Positions 10,845 through 21,167 of a stretch of 64,000 bases of DNA are shown here, piece by piece. The stretch's first letter is position 1, and each line of letters opens with the position of its first letter. Made by a program: the position numbers and the translations under genes. The notes beneath the pieces were generated by a model that was given only the letters and a program-made list of their open reading frames with translations, did not search any database and was not told the origin of the DNA. This DNA comes from Opeltia flavorubescens (lineage: Eukaryota > Ascomycota > Lecanoromycetes > Teloschistales > Teloschistaceae): positions 248,001 through 312,000 of the forward strand of contig KE546973.1 of NCBI GenBank assembly GCA_000442125.1, in the 5' to 3' direction.

Positions 10845-13800
10845 AGGGAGGGGAGCAAGGAATCTGCTGGACAGGGTCTTTCAATGGCAATGGGAGGAGG
10901 GGATGGTGTTGTACTAATACTTGTTGTGGCGCATATGACATAGATTTCTCTACTACCATTTCCTCCCTATCTATCATACGTGTACAACATAGACTTCTCT
11001 ACTACCTATCCATACTCCCTTGTTTTATTTTGTATGCCTAAATAATATCTATTTGCTCTACCCATTTATCTCTCTCTACCACGACCGCGGATACGATTCC
11101 ACATCAAGTTGATGCGATGCTTTCCAGGGCACATTTCATACTCCGCCCTCCCTGCCAAGAATTCCCGACCCATGATCCTTCTTGCGGAAAAATCCTTCGC
11201 GCCGTCCTTCCATGTTTTATGTTGCGGAATCCTTCAAAGTGACTCGTTTCATCTGAAGCCTTGTTTCCTTGGCACATGCATTTCATCCCGCCTCCAGTGT
11301 CCGAAACTAGAACCGCCGATACTACTGTTCAGTCAATTTCCCTTATGTACGTCGAAATGACGATATCACCAAGAAGTTGAAGAGTATTTTCTGTTTCTTT
11401 ATTGATGTTAGAGCGGGCATACCGTTTCCCTTGATTCTTGGGCTGGTTGAAAACTAAGAGCGCTGGAAACTCGATGCAGAAGTACTCTGCGCCCAGATCT
11501 AGAGAAGGTATGGAGGGTGGTTCTGGTCGAGGGTTAAATATATCAGAACTAAAGACCGGTGTCACATGGGGCCCTTCTCAAACCGGTGCCTCTCTGATGA
11601 TCATTATAATGTAATACAATCATTTCACGCAAACTCTACTTGTCGTTTTTGGTGCTGGTGTCCACCGAGCGAGTGTCCAAAAAGTACTCTAGTCATCAAG
11701 TGCAAGAGTCTATTGATCGGTTGGTAAAATCAATATCGTAATGATTCAAATGGAATCGCTCATCGTTGGGGATTTGCGAGGGTGAAAGGAAAGATCGCCT
11801 AATTAAAAGCCACCATATCACGAATTCAGTGCCTTCAATGATGATAGACAAGAGCGGTGGACTCACAAAGACATAATTGATAGATGAAAGAGTGATCTGG
11901 GCGCGACGACTGAAGTCGATACTACGACATGCCACTAAAACATTGCTTCTTACTAGTTGGTTATTAAGCAGGCATGTGGTTCGAAACCGGCGCGGCGTAT
12001 TACTCCGTGCTCGACGTCCCCTTTTCGGCCAGGCAGTGCGAAACGAAACGCATTCGAAGATGGTAGGTCGTACCGCAGCCGAGCCCAATCTGGTATGTCG
12101 ATCTTGGAAGATGGCGGTAAGCGGGAAATCTTTGAATCTCGCGTGGACAACCTCGCCTCCGTTCCCATCGAATCTTGGTTCGGCTGGAGCTGGAGCGCTG
12201 ATCACCGAATGCTTCTACTTTTGGGAGCCAAAGGGAAAGCAAAGTTCGGAAACGGTACCGAACCCTATTACGCCATGCAGCCTCGATCAAGCCATGGCGT
12301 CGTGTGGCTGCGGCGATCACAAGCCAATCGCCATCATAACCGAACCAGACGGCGTTTTTGGCTGATGCAGTGCAGATCATCTACAAAGAAGGCTGAGTCG
12401 TTCGTCGCGCCCTTACTATGATAGGATGCCTGGAAAGTGTACGAAGAACTTTCAAACGAAGTCGCCTCTGAATGTCGCAGAAGCAGTACCAAGATCGTCG
12501 GTGGCCATGTGAGCTCTGTAGATCGGCAGGGAAGTCGCCTCGCCATGCGCAGAAGATATAGGCAGCTTAGAGAGCACTATTGAATTCCACGGCAACCCGA
12601 AGCGGTCCGAGCATTGGCCACCACATGACAACCTTATTGCCTAAACGCGTATCGTTGATTTCTAACCATGGGATAATCTTCTTCTACATATTGGCTTCGC
12701 GGCAACGGGAAGCCGTCCAATGGTCGGCCTGCACTAAAAGTGATACAGCTTCATAGTGAGGGGAATGCCATGTATCCGGGCAAGCTGCGTCGCCTGGTGT
12801 TGTAGCTCTGCCAGAGGAGTAGACGAGATCTCCCAACAAAGCATCTACTGAGTGACAAACTGCTGTGCAATCTGACTTTTGTGCCTCAACTCCTGCTTTG
12901 CGCAACAATCTGCGGGGGCCTTCCAACCACCTGCATGCGCATAATTACGCTGCATATGCCGCAGTCCTGGATCGACTTCTGGTAGAGGTAGAAAAAGGCA
13001 TCCGTCAGCATGGTAAAGGAAGAGCTAGAGGAAAATGACTAAGACACGCTTCTCGTAGGATAGTGCTTGAAGTGGGTATATGACTCCTACCTCCGCAAAT
13101 GAGTTGGAAGTTCTCCAAGGGCTGGTCGGCCTGTTACCAATTTATGCATGACCGTTGGGATTTGAGCTACTCCCACTGCGGAAGGGTAAGTACATATGAG
13201 CAGCTGTATGGGGTAAAGGCAAGGCCAACATCAGCGAAGACTCTTCTAAGGGGCTGCTGCCTGAGCTCTGAGAATGCTGAATGTCCTGAAAGGAGAATGT
13301 ACGGCAGGAAGCGAGGTAGATCTTCAAGAGGCAATGCTATTTAGTAGTGTAAAGTAGCTTGTCCATTAGGACAGCCGATAATTTCATTGGCGAGCGGATG
13401 TGCGTCAGACGTGCATTGTTTTGGATAATGATCCGTTACCGAGCGCCGATGATTACTCCTTTCGAAACCAAGCCCATAGCCTAACGTCTAAACATGCCCA
13501 TATGTAGTACCAGTGGTCCAAAAGGTTTTCCAGCAGTGCCTGAAGCTGAAAGAGGATCACAGCCAATAAGCATTTGAAAAGGCCAAGGGGAAGAAGCCCT
13601 ACAACAAGGACGGACGAACCGAGGTTGACTTGGAATCTAAGCTCGCTGTATCGATTCCTCCAGGACGCTTCGAGTAATTCGCCGTCTCGACTTCCCTTTC
13701 CTTCCTTCAGCCACGCGCAAAGATCGGCATCATCGCCCTTTCATTTTCACTCTCCACCTTCCGCCTCAGGCGTTCACTAGCCTTTCTATCCGCCCATTCT

Positions 13801-14007
13801 CCAACAAGTTGACTCGCATCCCACTCGAGTACAAGTACCCGGACGCAGGTCCCTCGATCTTCCCGAAACTTCGTCAACCCTTCATATCTGGCACCCCACC
13901 GCGCACTGGTGCGTCGTTGAAAAGGTTGTACAGCAGCTCGAATTCCTCACTTCTTTTGGCTGCCCCAATTTATATGCTATTATCCCCATACTCATCCTCT
14001 CGCGCAT
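10845..14007. other. Long gene-free stretch of about 3.1 kb
   Basis: No supported gene. Around 11700-12550 several overlapping frames are open on both strands without family motifs, and the interior has a tRNA-promoter-like GGTTCGAAACC with no complete tRNA. From about 13620 to 13800 the plus strand is rich in pyrimidines (runs such as cttccctttccttccttc), which fits the leader of the next gene. Confidence 0.4.
10938..11006 (+). repeat. Pair of imperfect 20-bp direct repeats downstream of the secreted-protein gene
   Basis: The sequence acatagatttctctactacc at 10938-10957 recurs at 10987-11006 with one C/T difference, starting 49 bases further on. Both lie in the likely 3' untranslated region. 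Confidence 0.6.
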
Positions 14008-14550
14008 ATGATACTTACACTGAAACCGTCCCTCCAGAACGGGTACGCCAGCCCCCATGCGTACTCTCCGACTCAACAGCCTCCTTCCTCAACCTTCTCA
14101 CCTGCCGTCAAGCCCGCCGCTCTCCCTCCGCTTTCTGGCGGTAGTCCTCGAAGAATGGGCACCCCTCATCGTGGCCTGCCTCCGCCATCGGCAATGACCT
14201 TACCAAACCCTGATCGAGGTCCCGCTTCCTCAAATTTGTCAATTGGTCAGCTGCCAGCAGCACCGTCTCAATGGCATGGTGCCGAAGAATCTATGCGGAA
14301 TTGGCTGCAAGCTAAATCTGAGGAGGAACGGAGAAAACAGGAGGAGCAAAAGACACAGCAAGAGAGCTTGAAGCTCGAGCAACGCAGAGTCGAGCAGAAC
14401 ATTCTCCGAGAGTCTCTACAAGGCGGCATCCCGCCGTACATGGTACCTATGGTTTTTGCTGGCATGGGCGGAGGGACGCTCCCAAACACAGCCCTGGAAT
14501 GGGCACAACATGCCATGGCATCCATTACGCTCCAACAACAAGCTCAGTTG

Positions 14551-14582
<32 letters not shown>

Positions 14583-15522
14583 AGTGCAACAGCAACCTCA
14601 GCAACAGCAGCTGCAGCAACAAGTTCAGGCGCCTACACAAGCTTCCTCCGATCAGCGCAGGCTCACAGGACCGCAGCCAAATCCCTATGGCCCGCAACAA
14701 TTACAGCAGGCTCCTTCTACAGCTACTCCACAGATTCAGCAAAATACAGGTTTTGTTCCTTCGTATCAAAGCTCGAACGTTTCGGTTGATCGGGCGAGAT
14801 TACCGGGACCGTCACCGACCATGGCTCCGTCTACTTTAACGACTCGGCAACCGGCATCTACGCTTCCTCGTTTGAATACGGTCGAGACACCAGTTCAGCA
14901 CGTTCCGCAAGCACATGCAGGTTTACAATTGCCGGCTCAACATCCTCTACAGCAAACTCAACATGCGCAACAGCAGGAGCAGCAAGTGTCGTCACCAATA
15001 TACTTCCATCATTGGGTCCCGCCAAACACTCAAGGGAGCTCCAACAAAGATCCAGGTACGCCAACGGGCAAGAGCCAGCATGGGTCTCCATTTTCGCAAA
15101 CCCAGAGCTCATATCTGCGATCCGATTATACGAGTTCACCCAAGAAACGTAAAGCTACTGGGTCCCATCAGGCGGCCCCTGCGCCATCATCTGGCCCAGC
15201 AAACACTTCACCGTCTTTTTCTCACACGTCGTCGGGGTCGAACTCAGGTAGACGCCGGGGGCGTTCACGACAACAAAGCGATGCATCATCGCATGCAGCC
15301 AATGATCCTTCAAGTAGTCGTCATCACCGAGGCCGGACTGAAAGTGGACGCCAGAGTGTCTCAGAGGCCGAAAGCGGCAGTCAACGACATAATTCGGCGC
15401 AGGCTGAAACACGCCCGAGTCGGCAACATCAACAACCCCCGGCTGGCTCGGCTCCACGACGGGAGCCACAAGAGCGCAGCGATCGAAATAGTCCCAAACG
15501 GGAACACGAAGGATCGTCATAA
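14008..15522 (+). CDS. Glutamine-rich regulator-like protein, 504 aa
   Basis: The 5' third contains a structured, charged segment at about residues 88-165 (WHGAEESMRNWLQAKSEEE... ending IPPYMVPMVFAGMGGG), probably an alpha-helix/coiled-coil module. I remember similar segments in uncharacterised fungal proteins. It is followed by a polyglutamine region at about residues 173-205 encoded by CAG/CAA repeats, then long Ser/Pro/Gln-rich sequence with SPKKRKATG, a nuclear-localisation-like basic patch, and an Arg/Ser-rich tail. This composition is typical of transcription co-regulators and would place the protein in the nucleus (inference). The start is uncertain: an out-of-frame ATG lies at 13974, and an upstream exon is possible. 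Confidence 0.72.
14550..14630 (+). repeat. CAG/CAA microsatellite coding polyglutamine
   Basis: An interrupted CAG/CAA run inside the glutamine-rich protein, including eleven consecutive Gln codons and further clusters. Such tracts vary in length between strains. Confidence 0.85.
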
Positions 15523-17956
15523 GCAGCACGAAACGAATTGGTGGCTTGATCTATTTATGCATGACGGCTATTTCTCTGCGGAAATGTTGATGTTGGCAGT
15601 GCCTGGATGAAAGTACTCATTGATCCTTTGCTGGACCATTTTCGCATTTCGATTGAATTTTACACCTTATACCCTTCAAGCGTCATGTTTACCTTTTGCA
15701 TTTGAATCACTGTTCTAGCAAGCTTTGGGAGGCATTTTGTCTACTCGATCTGGATCGATGTTTCATCATCTGGCATGGGCATCCTTTTGTGGTTGCAGCG
15801 CAACTTAGCATTCTTATTGTATCTATTATCATTGGCTGTAGAACGGCATGGCGCTCCGCTCTGGGCTCACCGAAATACCGACCTTCTGCGTTTACCTCGG
15901 GTTTGCTGTCGTACATGAAGTGGCTGTCAGACGAGACGTATTGAGGTGATTAAAGTGGAGACTAGGCTCCTCGTCGAGTGTCATTCTTCGCCAGAATTAA
16001 ATGAGACAGGCTTAGCGTGGAGAAATGTTGACTTTCCGCCAAGCCCCATCCAATTAAGCTTTGACCACCAACTGGGGGATTTTGAGTGTTAACACAAGCC
16101 AACGTCGTATCCAGCCGTTGATACATGAGACTCTGATCTGACCATACCAGATACCTCATCCTTTGACGAAGTACAAGCGAGCGCCAAGGGCCGTTATCAG
16201 GATCTATTTTCCCCAGGAGTTCATGCATATTTCCGCTGCAGTCATCCCCTTGGCTTTGTGCCCAACCTGTACCGAAGCACACACTAAACCTTTCCGACGA
16301 GCCGTTGCCCTCTAAATATCACTATGGAGGTAGCACCGGCCGCTGTAACCCGCTGAACTTTTGCTGGGAAAGACTGTTTGGGGACAAAAGATCCCCTGAT
16401 GATTGCCCTATCTAGTGACGAAGAGTAATTAGGAATGTCATTTGTATCACGGCAGTACATTTGCCCACGCGAAACTGAAGTATCTTTGTTGCAATTTGCT
16501 GTGACTGTTGTGTATAGGTTTGAATCGGTTTGAGATGAAGGCGTTGATGAGTAGAAAAATTCTCGGGACCGAGATGTCTCTCTGTTGTTGTTAGCCTATG
16601 AGTTGTCTTTAATGCTTCNCCTGCCTCTAAGTCGGATTCTCTTTAAAAATTTCAGCTAAGGCATATTTATTATTCGATGTGTCCAATTGTTGCCCGAACC
16701 TTCATATCGGCCAGTAGACTGAGAGTTCGTCTGACCCACAAGATTGAACGCCATATCGCCACCTCCCATGCTAAATGTGGCATTCTCTTTAGTAATACAA
16801 GCAAGTGTACCTCTTCTTACTCCTAATTATGTGAATATCAATGGAGAAAATGGATTGAAAGTTTGCCGAGCACTATTCAAGAAATCAGCTCTCGATAGTT
16901 CCTGCCGATTTTCCTTTCGTCTTTGCTTACTCACTTGGCCTATCGCCCCCGCCGCTCCACATCCTCTTCAGGAGTCTCATCACCGTAATAGCCGTGTCTA
17001 AGACCTAGGAGACACCCTCACAGCAGATCAAGATGTACATCCGACGGAATCCCAGACTGTGCACCGTGGAGGGCCAAGGAAGCAGGCCAAGTCGACCACC
17101 GGACAGAGGAGCGCGCCGGAATCAATCTCACGTGCTGCCATTGGACCATCAGTAATCGCAATGTCCAACGTCCCTTGATGGGTCGTCGCTAGACGTCACC
17201 CGGACTGCAGAACCACAATCATACGCTGGGTACAACACCCACGGTGGACGTTGATTCAAGTTGTCACCACGTTCAGTCTGCGCCGAGGACAAGGATCATT
17301 GGTAATGCTTGACGGCATGGATTAGTGTGCAAGGATTACGACCAACTGCAGTGGATGAAAAGAGGTAAGCTGGTCCCCGCTTGATGAGTGTGCGATGATG
17401 CTGACGTGCTGTCGTTAAGGATGCCCTGGGATCACGGCGTCTGAGCTGGACAATCAAAGGAACCTCTCCAAGAATGGAGTAATATGTTCATGGCAGTCTT
17501 AAAGCATGGGTTAGCTCTGGATCCTAAGGTACGGTTAGGAAGTCCATAAATTAAGTTCCTATCCTTTCTTTTCTACGGGAGGATGTCCTTTGCCGTAATA
17601 GCATTTCTTTTCTAGGTGGAGCAAGAGAATTCCCTGGAAGTGATATCGATAAGTCAAGAGTTTCGAAGTAACGATGTCTTGTTGAATGTACTATTGGATG
17701 CAAGGGCAAGTGTCTCTTGCTTATTATTTCGGCTAGACGCATTTTGGATCCAACATCACATGGAAGCCCTTTCTTTCATTGCACATGAATCTTCATGTTT
17801 GCTGACAAGTACCGCAGTGTTCACACCAAACGAAGTTAGTTGCAAGGAAGCTTGCATGTGGTGATTGCTACTGGTTTGCTACACTGCTCAGCCCTGGCGT
17901 GATACAAATCTCTTCCCATTCGGCCTTCTCCCAACGCCAATGATTGATGATTACAA
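15523..17956. other. Gene-free stretch of about 2.4 kb
   Basis: Only short open frames without motifs. It includes one undetermined base (N) at 16619. It holds the 3' end of the glutamine-rich gene and the promoter of the MYND gene. Nothing else is recognised. Confidence 0.4.
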
Positions 17957-19932
17957 ATGGACTCGTCCCAGCCAGAGCATACAGCAGCAGGGCTCAGCTT
18001 CTCCCCTCAGAGCATACAAGCATGCTCCAATAGGAAGTCAGGCAACACAAGTGAACACACCGCGTGTTCAAACACCGCCACAAGAGCGTGCACAGGCTGT
18101 CTCCTTGTCCAAGTAAGCTATATCAAGCGCCAAAATTGCGAGAGTCAACGCCTAATATGTCATAGTATTGCAGTAAAAAATGTCAGAAGACCCACTGGCC
18201 CGCACATAAAGCTGACTGTCAATCTTCCTTAAACAAACCGTCATGGAAGCCGACTTGGGAAGTCGAAGCTCGGGTTCCGAGTTTCATCAACTCCGAATCT
18301 GGAGGACCAATTCACCAAGCTTTTGGTGGCAAAAAATACCTTTGGGGAAACGTACCAGCGATCGACGTTTTGAACCTGCAGAAGAATGAGGGGCTGGGCT
18401 ATCGTGGAGAGTTACGAATCCTGTTTGGAGGTATGTCTAGAGCCTTCCAGTCTTCCGCCCGTTGTTAATGCAATTTATTCAGCTTCTGGAGACTGCCGGA
18501 ATTTGGTCAAGACGGTGGAAGAACTTCCTTCTACGTATATAGGATCGCTCGAAGTAGTGCTTAATGACCGGGACATCGACATTTTCGCTAGAAATGCCCT
18601 GCTCCTGCTCGTGGCGTTTGTGTTCGAACCAGAGATTGCATCGCCGATCATGTTGCATCTTTGGTACTCCGCATTCGTCCCCGTAATGATGCTGGCGGCA
18701 TTGAAAGAGGAGATCTTCCCACATGTTCAAGATATTTGTGCGAAAATTGAGTCAAAGTCTGCTACTGTTCTCCAATCGAAGACATGGTCGTTCGGGAACC
18801 GTTCGCTCCGCCTTACTCTCTACAAGCAGTCTTGGAACCAGCTATTATCATATTTCGACGTTCCGAAAGGCTTGACGACTATTAGTGCTAAGAATCTTCG
18901 CGTAGCGACTACTTTGGCGCCACAAAGAAAAGATTATGTGGATCGGAAAATGTGTGTCCTCCTGCGGGTGGCGATGCGTCGATTTCGACTGGATGGCATC
19001 CTATTACCCTTTGGATCGCCTCGAGATGAATTCGATACGCCTAATCCGTGAGTCGAGCTTCTGACAAGTTCAATGGTCTCGTGTAACGATCACAATAGGA
19101 CATTTTTCCAAAGCAAGGACCTTTGGCCGATGTACGACGCGTCAGATCCACTTGGCGGATGGGCTTGGCAACAAGTATATGCCTCAACGACTGCCGTTAA
19201 GAATGATATATATGGGCATCTATGGGCCTATCTCTACCGTACATTTCTTCGGTTCTGTCAAACCTGCCGTAGGATCCGCACCACAGTCCAACTCTTTCAA
19301 GTGGATATACTGGAACTCCCAAAACTTCTGGCTACGCAGCAAAAGCCGCAGAAAGGATTTGATCGGATCGAGGTAGAGTGCAAGCTACTCTCCTTCTATG
19401 GTCTTGACACTCTGCTTACAAATGCTCCCGGTTACAGGTTTCGAACGTGGTGGACGGAGGCTACGTCGGCACCAAGACCATTTTCGCCACATTCGGTCCA
19501 ATGCTCCGTATCCCAGAGGACAATCCCCATGCGACCCTAATTGGGCTTTACCTCAATGCTGTCCACGAAACCGCCTCAGAAGACGAACAGCGAGCATCAT
19601 TACCTACACGCATGAAACGCCTTAAGCGATACCTGTCTGTCAATCCGCAAGCGTTCTCAAGTGACAGTATGTACAACGCGGATGTTATAAAATCCATGAG
19701 TGCACAAGAACACTTCGGCGACTTCGACCTCATTTTCGAACGTTATATGCACATGCTGAATTTCGGCTGGATTGCAAAGTCTGCTGGTTTGGCGATGAAG
19801 GATAAGAATACCATCGTCGAGAAGTGGCCAATGCGTCTGGGCGCGGATGCGTCGCAGGAAGAATTCGACAGGTTGCTTCAGACGAATCATCATGGCTCGG
19901 AGCGGTATGTGGAATGGAAGAGGGTTGGATGA
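17957..19932 (+). CDS. MYND zinc-finger protein with DUF4470-like domain, 584 aa, five exons
   Basis: Exons 17957-18112, 18166-18430, 18483-19047, 19099-19372 and 19438-19932 join in frame with introns of 51-65 bases. The MYND finger spans intron 1: CTGCLLVQ|YCSKKCQKTHW followed by PAHKADC (about residues 34-66). It is followed by KKYLWGNVPAIDVLNLQKNE and SGDCRNLVKTVEELPSTY, the signature of the DUF4470 domain of many fungal MYND proteins and of the dynein assembly factor DNAAF3. The rest is predicted mostly helical, ending EWKRVG. MYND fingers bind proline-rich peptides. The role of these fungal proteins is not known. The first MYND Cys is replaced by His (HTAC). Confidence 0.88.
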
Positions 19933-20368
19933 AAATCATGTATGTCGTCGGATACAAATATAATTATATCTAATCAACGTCTAACAAACCAAAAAACGAT
20001 TGGGAGATCATCCTTCGGTGTTGACGGCCCTGTTTTCCTTTGACCCTCTTTGCCTCGAGGTATCAACATCGAATAATGGATTTGTGTTCCATGGTCCTGA
20101 CCCTGCACCATGTCTCAATCAGTCGAGATCACTTTTCTTCTTACTCCTGAACCAAAATGCTCTTGTAGAACGACACGAACAAGCACCGCAACCACACTTT
20201 GAAGCATCACTTGACTCGTGACCCAGACATTTAGCGACGTTACCAGCACACATCCTCATCTCTCGTATTCTACGTCTCGAATTCTCTAACCTGACAGCAC
20301 TAGAAACTTATCGATACATCGATTTCCCTACATATATCAACTATATCAACAACCTTCCCTCCTTTTCT
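19933..20368. other. Downstream region of the MYND gene
   Basis: No supported gene. The right part is pyrimidine-rich and could be the leader of the small open frame at 20369. Confidence 0.35.
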
Positions 20369-20626
20369 ATGCGTTCAACAATCAACCCTCTCCAAAAGAC
20401 GGCATTTCCAACTATTCATCTTTCTCATCTACTACCTATTCTTCCCCGAGTCTATGACAAACTTAAACCTCATCTCAACATATCCTCAACACAAAGTCGC
20501 CTTGATTATTCAATGCCTCCCTCCGCTCCTCTCTTTAAGCATCTGAAAGCCAGTGAAGCTCAGGGTTTTGGAGCGAACTTCGTACGGCGAATTTGTGAGA
20601 ATACAGGCCTCGCTTTTCCAGCTTAG
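20369..20626 (+). CDS. Doubtful small open reading frame, 85 aa
   Basis: An ATG-started frame of 85 codons lies behind a pyrimidine-rich leader-like stretch. The product is basic and has no signal peptide, membrane segment or known motif; its last 37 residues, from an internal Met, look more protein-like (FKHLKASEAQGFGANFVRRI). It may be a real small protein or chance. Confidence 0.22.
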   Translation: MRSTINPLQKTAFPTIHLSHLLPILPRVYDKLKPHLNISSTQSRLDYSMPPSAPLFKHLKASEAQGFGANFVRRICENTGLAFPA

Positions 20627-21167
20627 ATAGCTCTACGTTAATGAGCTTGATAGTCCACATTTGTCATTCATTTTCTCAACTAATTCTTCGTGAACGTCGA
20701 GATGATGGAGAAAGAAACCTCCGACCTGGTGGTTTTTGAATGACAGCCAATGCTGCTGCGTGGAGTGATTTATGTCTGTAAGATTTTCAATCTAACGGTG
20801 GCGGGGATTGCAGTTCGAAAAGATTTGTGTGCCACGCTTCTCTTTGGGGACATTAATTTGTTCCGAATATGTACGATAGGCCCTTTCCCTCTGAAATGTG
20901 CGATACCTATACCTGTGTATGATACAACCTCCTCCCCACGCCATCGCTAATGCTACCCACCTACCTGCCTGCCCAAAAGAAAGAGCTTTATCGAGATCGC
21001 TGCCGGGGGTATAACACATGCCATCACAACCAACACACCTCGCTATGCATAAATACCTCACTTTGCGCCCGCTGTTATCCATCCCCAAAAGTATTGTATC
21101 CATCCCACACCTCGGTACCGAAGCTTGAATCAAACGTAATCGAATCCTTCTCGTGCAATCCTCCTCT
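20627..21167. other. 3' flank of the histidine kinase gene
   Basis: Likely holds the transcript end of the minus-strand histidine kinase. No gene is seen. Confidence 0.35.

Noticed and set aside
11940-11990. tRNA gene suggested by a GGTTCGAAACC T-loop-like motif and a D-arm-like ctagttggtta.
   Set aside because: The boxes are too close together; no anticodon arm or seven-base acceptor stem can be drawn on either strand.
11696-12365. Open frames of 162 and 169 codons on opposite strands as genes.
   Set aside because: They overlap each other, have no motifs, poor composition and no clear splice partners.
14416-14700. Leucine-rich minus-strand frame opposite the polyglutamine tract.
   Set aside because: It is the complement of the CAG/CAA repeat (CTG/TTG reads as Leu), a known artefact.
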